Assembly: GCA_028822375.1 (NCBI GenBank)
Contig: JAPKDW010000018.1
Coordinates: 1-33,575, forward strand
Direction of reading: 5' to 3'
DNA from: Opitutaceae bacterium
Lineage (GTDB): Bacteria > Verrucomicrobiota > Verrucomicrobiia > Opitutales > Opitutaceae
Length of the DNA stretch: 33,575 nt
Shown here: piece after piece, positions 30,959-33,575 of the stretch
Layout: every line of letters begins with the position of its first letter
How positions within the stretch are numbered: the stretch's first letter is position 1
Made by a program: the position numbers and the translations under genes
Notes under the pieces: generated by a model
The model's input: only the letters and a program-made list of their open reading frames with translations
Databases searched by the model: none
Told to the model about the DNA's origin: nothing

Positions 30959-31942
30959 CTAGTGATTTGAAATATAGGATTTGTAGTGTTTGGCAACGTC
31001 ACCTTGCTTCTCGTCGCCTTCGTGCATGTAGATGCGGTATAGGAAGGTGATGGATTCTCCTGCGGGTATCGTTAGGTCGCCAGTGCCTTCGGGTTTCGTT
31101 TCGAAATGGTGCACGCCGAATGGATTGGCGGCGAAGAGTCCATAGTCCCGTACGTGCCACCAGGTTGGGTGACGAGGATTGTCCGGATGATCGAAGATCG
31201 CCGCGCCTACGACTTTTCCGTCGACCAGTCCCGAGTAGTCGGTCCAGGCTGCTCGTTTCCCCCATGTCTCGCCATCGCGAGCCCCGGTGTTTTGCACGAT
31301 ATGGCCGGTCGGTTTGCCGACATTGAATTCGTTGGGTTTCAGTCGCATGCTTTCCGCAAGTCGAAAGGCCATCGAGCCTTCTTTGGTGTCGCCTAGTACG
31401 ACTGGTTGATCGCCTGCTTTCAGGGTCACTTCAAAATCGAAGAGCCGCTCGTTTGAAGGACGATTGTAAACGCGGAAGAGGCGTTCGTCGGTACACACGA
31501 TGGTTCCGTCGAGGGCTACCCAGTTGTTGGTTGAACGAATTAGGCCCGATTCTTTGCTGGATTTGATCTCGAGGAATCGATCGTGCGCGATTCGTCCGGA
31601 TTCAGAAGACTCAGCCCAGAAATCCACTCCGTTGACATCGCCATGGGAATACCAGAGCGAGCGGTGATGCTTATGGTCCTGGGCTTCGCCTGCAACGTCT
31701 TTCATCGGAAAATCCCGGGTTATCGGTAGGTCGGATGGTCCGATAACGGGATAGAAATAGACATGCGGCGCCCCGGCATATCGGTACTGAGTGAACAGCT
31801 TTCCATTAATTTCGATTCGAAGACTGTCCGCTTGTTGGGTGATCTTCACTCCTTCCGCCGCTATTGATGACGCTTGTAGCAAAAATAGCGATAATATGGA
31901 TACGGTGAGCGCGATTGGATGTAAGAGGGAACGGAGACGCAT
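30959..31942 (-). CDS. DUF6807 (PmoA-type) family secreted protein
   Basis: A 327-residue protein with a signal peptide (LTVSILSLFLLQASSIAA). The family marks are FTQYRYAGAPHVYFYPVIGPS, the His-rich GEAQDHKHHRSLWYSHGDVNGVDFW (possible metal or sugar site), GDTKEGSMAFRLAESMRL, AIFDHPDNPRHPTWWHVRDYGLFAANPFG and PAGESITFLYRIYMHEGD. Members occur widely in Planctomycetota, Verrucomicrobiota and Bacteroidota, often in polysaccharide utilisation loci; the enzymatic role is not settled and the PmoA name is historical. It is monocistronic here, bounded by a repeat and by sbcC. Confidence 0.88.
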   Translation of the reverse strand: MRLRSLLHPIALTVSILSLFLLQASSIAAEGVKITQQADSLRIEINGKLFTQYRYAGAPHVYFYPVIGPSDLPITRDFPMKDVAGEAQDHKHHRSLWYSHGDVNGVDFWAESSESGRIAHDRFLEIKSSKESGLIRSTNNWVALDGTIVCTDERLFRVYNRPSNERLFDFEVTLKAGDQPVVLGDTKEGSMAFRLAESMRLKPNEFNVGKPTGHIVQNTGARDGETWGKRAAWTDYSGLVDGKVVGAAIFDHPDNPRHPTWWHVRDYGLFAANPFGVHHFETKPEGTGDLTIPAGESITFLYRIYMHEGDEKQGDVAKHYKSYISNH

Positions 31943-32053
31943 GATTGGATCGTTAGGGTTCGACGCAAGAAGGAGAGAGATGAAACGCTTGCTTTTGACA
32001 TTCGGAATAATTGCGCAAATCGAGAGCGCTGGACAGTCATTTCCCGTATAGGA

Positions 32054-33575
32054 TTATTCGACAACGCTTAGCGTGGCGTGGCCGTCGGCTCTGCGGGTGA
32101 CCTGGATTTGCGTGTTGATGCGGATTTTCAAGTCCTCCACGTGGGAGATGACGCCGATGGTTCGATTCTGGAGGCGGAGGTTTTCCAGGGCTGACAAGGC
32201 AACGTCGAGCGTATCGTTGTCCAGACTACCGAACCCTTCGTCGATAAAGAGGCTTTCGATTTTGGTGTTTCGCCCGGCGAGTTCAGAGAGTCCCAGGGCG
32301 AGGGCTAAACTTACGAGAAAGGACTCGCCACCGGAGAGACTGCGTGTTGGCCGAATCGCATTGGCCTCATAGCAGTCGATGATCTCGAGCTCGAGATCGG
32401 CCTCGGCCACGCGATGGATCAAGTAGCGCGGGTTGAGCTCTTGGAGGTGCTGGTTCGCAAAGGCAACCAATTGCCCAAGCGTAAGCCCCTGGGCGAATCG
32501 CGAAAAGAGATTTCCATCAGCGGACCCGATCAAGTCGCGCATTACCAGCCAAGGCCGCGCCGCTTTCTCTAGTTGGTGAATTCGGTCGATCTGCTCCTTC
32601 TTTTCGCTGCGAGCTTTGACGTCGGCCTCCAGGGCGATTCGTAGCTCGACGTGACGTTCCGAAAATTCCTTCTGCTGTTTCCGGGCGGTTTCGGTATCCA
32701 GTCTGAGCTGCGTCGCTTCCGCTTCGTTCGGCAGGTGTTTTTCATTGAGCGATTGGATTGAAAGCGCGTTCTTGTTCGAGAGGGTCGCGATTTCGAGTTT
32801 ATCGTTTTCGATAGTTCGCTTCTTGAGTCGCAGGGCATCAATCGCCTCTCGATTTGACAAAACGGTATCGAGATTTTCCACGCTTTCGAAACCCGATTGA
32901 AGCGCCTTCGCGTGCAGTTCTTTCGAAAGCCTTTCCAGTTCGCGCGTTGCTTTTTCGAGTTCGGTTTCCTTAAGATTGAATTCGGATTTCGATCGAGTCA
33001 TGGCTTCCGCCGCGGCATCCGATCTACGTCGGCGTTCACCTTCATCCCAATTGTCCTCTCCTAAAGAAGGGCTATCCACGAGCAGCTCCATCTTCGCGGC
33101 GAGCAGCTTGCTTTCCCATTCCGCTTTCTCCCGAATCAAACGTTGGCGTTCGTCCTTCAAGCGTTTTGCGTCCCGTTTGGAATTTTCGATTTGCTTATTC
33201 GTATCTAACGCGCGCTTACGATTTTCCAGATAAGTTTTCGAACGAGCTTCCAGCTCGGCGAGCGCTGCCTTCGTTTCGTCCGGGGATTTGCATGGCGGTA
33301 ACCAGGCGGCGATCGATTCGCAATAAAGGGCTATGGATTCGGACAAGTCTTTAGTGGTCTCGGCGACGTGTTTCTGCTCCTGTTCCAGTTCGATGGCCGT
33401 ATCCGTCGCCGTCTGCTCCAGCTGTTTCAATTGTACCGCTAGGGAGCTTCGGTCCGCGCGGGCAGCCGCCTCCTTCTTTTCAGCTTCCGTTAGCGATTTT
33501 TCGTTCGTCTCGATTGCGGTAAGCAGCGTTTCGAGTCGCTTGCATTGTTCATGTTCCTGGCGATTGAAAACCAGC
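32054..33575 (-). CDS. sbcC: SbcC nuclease subunit, C-terminal part (5' end outside window)
   Basis: The frame stays open to the right edge; the last possible TTG start at 33430 is not a real start, since coding sequence continues (NRQEHEQCKRLETLLTAIET). The visible 507 residues comprise a long coiled coil (about 33,575 down to 32,600, Glu/Lys/Arg-rich), then the ATPase C-lobe: signature SLSGGESFLVSLALALGLSEL, Walker B/D-loop SLFIDEGFGSLD, and the switch region IGVISHVEDLK. SbcC with SbcD forms the bacterial Rad50/Mre11 nuclease that opens hairpins and DNA ends. The N-terminal Walker A and the zinc-hook lie outside. sbcD would be expected further right. Confidence 0.93.
   Translation of the reverse strand, partial: LVFNRQEHEQCKRLETLLTAIETNEKSLTEAEKKEAAARADRSSLAVQLKQLEQTATDTAIELEQEQKHVAETTKDLSESIALYCESIAAWLPPCKSPDETKAALAELEARSKTYLENRKRALDTNKQIENSKRDAKRLKDERQRLIREKAEWESKLLAAKMELLVDSPSLGEDNWDEGERRRRSDAAAEAMTRSKSEFNLKETELEKATRELERLSKELHAKALQSGFESVENLDTVLSNREAIDALRLKKRTIENDKLEIATLSNKNALSIQSLNEKHLPNEAEATQLRLDTETARKQQKEFSERHVELRIALEADVKARSEKKEQIDRIHQLEKAARPWLVMRDLIGSADGNLFSRFAQGLTLGQLVAFANQHLQELNPRYLIHRVAEADLELEIIDCYEANAIRPTRSLSGGESFLVSLALALGLSELAGRNTKIESLFIDEGFGSLDNDTLDVALSALENLRLQNRTIGVISHVEDLKIRINTQIQVTRRADGHATLSVVE

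Noticed and set aside
33428-33430. TTG start for SbcC
   Set aside because: The coiled-coil reading frame continues without a stop to the window edge.

Overview
The window looks like a chromosomal segment of a Verrucomicrobiota bacterium, most likely marine and close to Opitutae/Puniceicoccales. The evidence is a verrucomicrobial-type C-terminal domain on an Ig-like surface protein (left edge), a paired DUF1501 and DUF1549/DUF1553 locus with a CxxCH motif, a DUF6807 (PmoA-type) protein, and a fused TRAP transporter (DctQM) with a TatT-like lipoprotein. Several families of short palindromic intergenic repeats are also present. This placement is inferred from gene content; no rRNA or tRNA gene was seen.

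Layout, left to right. 1-971: 3' end of a large secreted Ig-like protein. 995-2071 (-): a Gfo/Idh/MocA oxidoreductase lacking the usual EKP lysine. 2203-3614 (+): a FetAB-like ABC exporter pair whose ATPase gene has an in-frame TAG inside the ABC signature motif. 3734-5780 (+): a secreted protein of unknown function, an ECF sigma factor and its membrane anti-sigma factor. 5937-7226 (+): an ammonium transporter followed by a good terminator. 7344-12271 (+): TatT-like lipoprotein, DctP, fused DctQM and RsmE. 12334-13255: a degenerate patch (dispersed repeat, relic of a flavin disulfide reductase, small OB-fold ORF) and a cold-shock protein with its own terminator.

The most striking region is 13576-22046 on the minus strand: nine tightly packed genes, apparently one operon. 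In transcription order they are a membrane-embedded spermidine synthase-like enzyme (SpeE), a Ser/Gly-rich lipoprotein, a double DUF350 membrane protein, an unrecognised winged-helix-like protein, a two-TM K+ channel with RCK domains, a YjfI-like (DUF2170) protein, PspA/IM30 (YjfJ-like), S-adenosylmethionine decarboxylase (SpeD) and a TerB-AAA+ (CbxX/CfxQ-type) ATPase. It resembles the poorly understood E. coli yjfIJKLMC locus. Here it carries both polyamine-making enzymes, an ion channel and an AAA+ ATPase, and no ATP-grasp (YjfC-like) ligase. I read it as an envelope-integrity or membrane-potential system that combines polyamine chemistry, K+ flux and a PspA (ESCRT-III-like) membrane scaffold, with the AAA+ protein as a possible remodeller.

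22166-25737 (-): the DUF1501 and DUF1549/1553 pair. 25738-26441: a repeat-rich intergenic block. 26442-27323 (+): an RluA-family pseudouridine synthase. 27635-30657 (-): a DUF6702 protein and an M1-type metallopeptidase with a very acidic insert. 30959-31942 (-): the DUF6807 protein. 32054-33575 (-): the C-terminal part of SbcC, running off the right edge.
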